A DNA stretch of 64,000 bases from Chitinophagaceae bacterium (lineage in GTDB: Bacteria > Bacteroidota > Bacteroidia > Chitinophagales > Chitinophagaceae): positions 124,001 through 188,000 of the forward strand of contig JAGXRG010000057.1 in NCBI GenBank assembly GCA_018335935.1, given 5' to 3'. Shown here piece by piece: positions 62,633 to 64,000 of the stretch (the first letter of the stretch is position 1; each line of letters begins with the position of its first letter). The translations under genes were made by a program, and so were the position numbers. A model generated the notes under the pieces. That model was given only the letters and a program-made list of their open reading frames with translations, was not told the DNA's origin and searched no databases.

Positions 62633-64000
62633 TTAGAATAGAGATTTGCGTTTCCTTCCGGTAATACCAAGGGCTCCTAATAAACTTCTTGTAATTAAAC
62701 TTGCTGCAGTTCTGCCTGCCTGTTTTACAATTGGATTATCGAAAAAACCCACTTCCTTTGTCGTTGTTTTATTCTTTGTTTCTTCTTCTTCGTTTTCTGT
62801 GCTTTGTTCAGCAGCTATAGCTAATTTTTTAGTTAGAATTTCATAAGCACTTTCAGTATCTATTACTTCATTATATTTTTTTACTAATTTACTTTTATTA
62901 ACAAGAGTATTTATTTCTTCATCACTTAAAATATCCATTCTACTTCTAGGAGGACAAAGCATGGTGTGAACCAATGGTGTTGGAATTCCTTTTTCATTGA
63001 GTAAAGTAATGAATGCTTCGCCAATACCCATTTGAGTAAGTAATTCATCTGTTTTATAAAAATCAGATAATGGAAAATTTTCTGCAGCTGTTTTAATTGT
63101 TTTTCTATCGGCAGCTGTAAACGCTCTTAATGCATGTTGAACTTTTAAACCTAATTGTGCTAATATGCTTGCAGGAATATCTTGTGGATTTTGTGTACAA
63201 AAGAAAATTCCAATACCCTTACTACGTATAAGTTTAATAACTGTTTCTATTTGTTGTAATAAAGCTGAGCTGGCTTCATTAAATACTAAATGTGCTTCAT
63301 CAATAATTAATACAAGTTTAGGTTTATCCATATCTCCTTCTTCGGGGCAAGTAGCATATAATTCTGCTAGCAATTGCAACATAAATGTGCTGAATAGTTT
63401 AGGCTTACTCTGCATATCTGTTACTCGTAAAATATTTATTATACCCAATCCCTCATCAGAAATTCTCATTAAATCTTCAACTTCAAAACTCCTTTCTCCA
63501 AAAAATACATCTGCACCTTGTTGTTGAAGTTCTATAATTTTTCTTAGAATAGTACCTGTAGAAGATGTTGAAATTTTACCATAAGTTTTTTCTAATTCTG
63601 CTTTTCCCTCATCACTGATATATTGTAAAACTTTAATAAAATCTTTTAAGTCGAGCAATGGCATTTGATGATCATCGCAATACTTAAAAATTAATGAAAC
63701 AAATCCTTCTTGAGTATCATTTAATCCTAAAATTTTACTGAGTAAAATTGGACCAAACTCTGTAACAGTTGCTCTTAGTCTAGCTCCTTTTTCATCGCTT
63801 AAAGTGAGTAATTCTGTAGGAAATGCTTTTGGTTGAAATGCAACATTTAACAGCTTACATCTTTCATCAATTTTAGAATTGGCTATACCTTCAGCAGCTA
63901 TTCCACTAAGATCTCCTTTTATATCCATTAGCACTACAGGAACACTGTTATCACTCAGTAATTCGCTAATTACTTGCAAGGTTTTTGTTTTACCAGTACC
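62633..64000 (-). CDS. HerA-like helicase (DUF853), 5' end outside window
   Basis: The gene runs off the window. The first visible codons are the P-loop tail GTGKTKTLQV at the edge, followed by VVLMDIKGDLSG, the Walker B stretch LVLIIDEAHLVF, a TQNPQDIP segment and an arginine/lysine-rich C-terminus (GRKRKSLF). The apparent start near 63979 is an internal TTG. These ATPases are related to HerA/FtsK and are linked to DNA processing, but no partner nuclease is nearby. Confidence 0.88.
   Translation of the reverse strand, partial: GTGKTKTLQVISELLSDNSVPVVLMDIKGDLSGIAAEGIANSKIDERCKLLNVAFQPKAFPTELLTLSDEKGARLRATVTEFGPILLSKILGLNDTQEGFVSLIFKYCDDHQMPLLDLKDFIKVLQYISDEGKAELEKTYGKISTSSTGTILRKIIELQQQGADVFFGERSFEVEDLMRISDEGLGIINILRVTDMQSKPKLFSTFMLQLLAELYATCPEEGDMDKPKLVLIIDEAHLVFNEASSALLQQIETVIKLIRSKGIGIFFCTQNPQDIPASILAQLGLKVQHALRAFTAADRKTIKTAAENFPLSDFYKTDELLTQMGIGEAFITLLNEKGIPTPLVHTMLCPPRSRMDILSDEEINTLVNKSKLVKKYNEVIDTESAYEILTKKLAIAAEQSTENEEEETKNKTTTKEVGFFDNPIVKQAGRTAASLITRSLLGALGITGRKRKSLF

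Overview
The window is an AT-rich chromosomal stretch from a member of the Bacteroidota, most likely the Chitinophagales/Chitinophagaceae (inference). The evidence is two proteins with type IX secretion (T9SS) type A C-terminal domains, one with a type B domain, a GldA-like ABC ATPase, acpP/fabF/rnc-style gene order, TAnnTTTG-like -7 promoter boxes, weak Shine-Dalgarno signals and a short AtpC. I saw no rRNA, tRNA, CRISPR array, phage or recognisable defence island.

Layout. 1-835: the 3' end of fabF, then rnc. 843-10988 (minus strand): a small conserved protein followed, reading upstream, by a complete membrane and connecting arm of complex I, nuoA-B-C-D-H-I-J-K-L-M-N. nuoE, nuoF and nuoG, the NADH-oxidising module, are absent from their usual place between nuoD and nuoH. 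A ferredoxin-NADP reductase-like flavoprotein gene lies just upstream. 11867-19882: a MurG-like glycosyltransferase whose start codon appears non-canonical, a 40-residue lipoprotein not captured by ordinary ORF calling, creD, an aminotransferase, a TlpA-like thioredoxin, rpiB, a DUF3089 hydrolase, a LolA-like protein and two small membrane ORFs. 19884-31019: a GT2 glycosyltransferase, a CorC/HlyC CBS protein, a class V aminotransferase, a five-copy tandem repeat, a MazG-like hydrolase, an M1 peptidase, a DUF2306 protein, a CBS-pair protein and cyanophycin synthetase.

31119-43588: LptC, an S10 peptidase, a 1700-residue secreted PHP-domain protein, a trypsin-like protease, an APC permease, an IS200/IS605-like element with two decayed or internally deleted relatives in a roughly 400-bp direct duplication, and recA with a strong terminator. 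43593-64000: acetyl-CoA synthetase carrying a short in-frame GC-rich palindrome, a divergent MFS symporter with a small membrane partner, a T9SS type B protein, GldA, an initiating sugar-phosphate transferase, a Gfo/Idh/MocA oxidoreductase, atpD and atpC split by a four-helix-bundle gene, a T9SS type A protein, a YdeI-like protein, a DsbA-like protein, a YkuK-like protein, PBP2 (mrdA), SemiSWEET, a PKD-domain lipoprotein and the 3' part of a HerA-like ATPase.

How it works together. The nuo cluster, atpDC, acs with its transporter and the FNR-like enzyme point to respiratory energy metabolism with acetate activation. The envelope genes (lptC, mrdA, creD, LolA-like, glycosyltransferases, T9SS cargo) are those of a surface-active, possibly gliding, Bacteroidota cell. 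Most of the window is ordinary housekeeping. The points most worth a second look are the 11-gene nuo cluster, the cassette inside the atp operon, the palindrome inside acs, the IS200-derived repeats, the alternating tandem array and the GT gene without a normal start.
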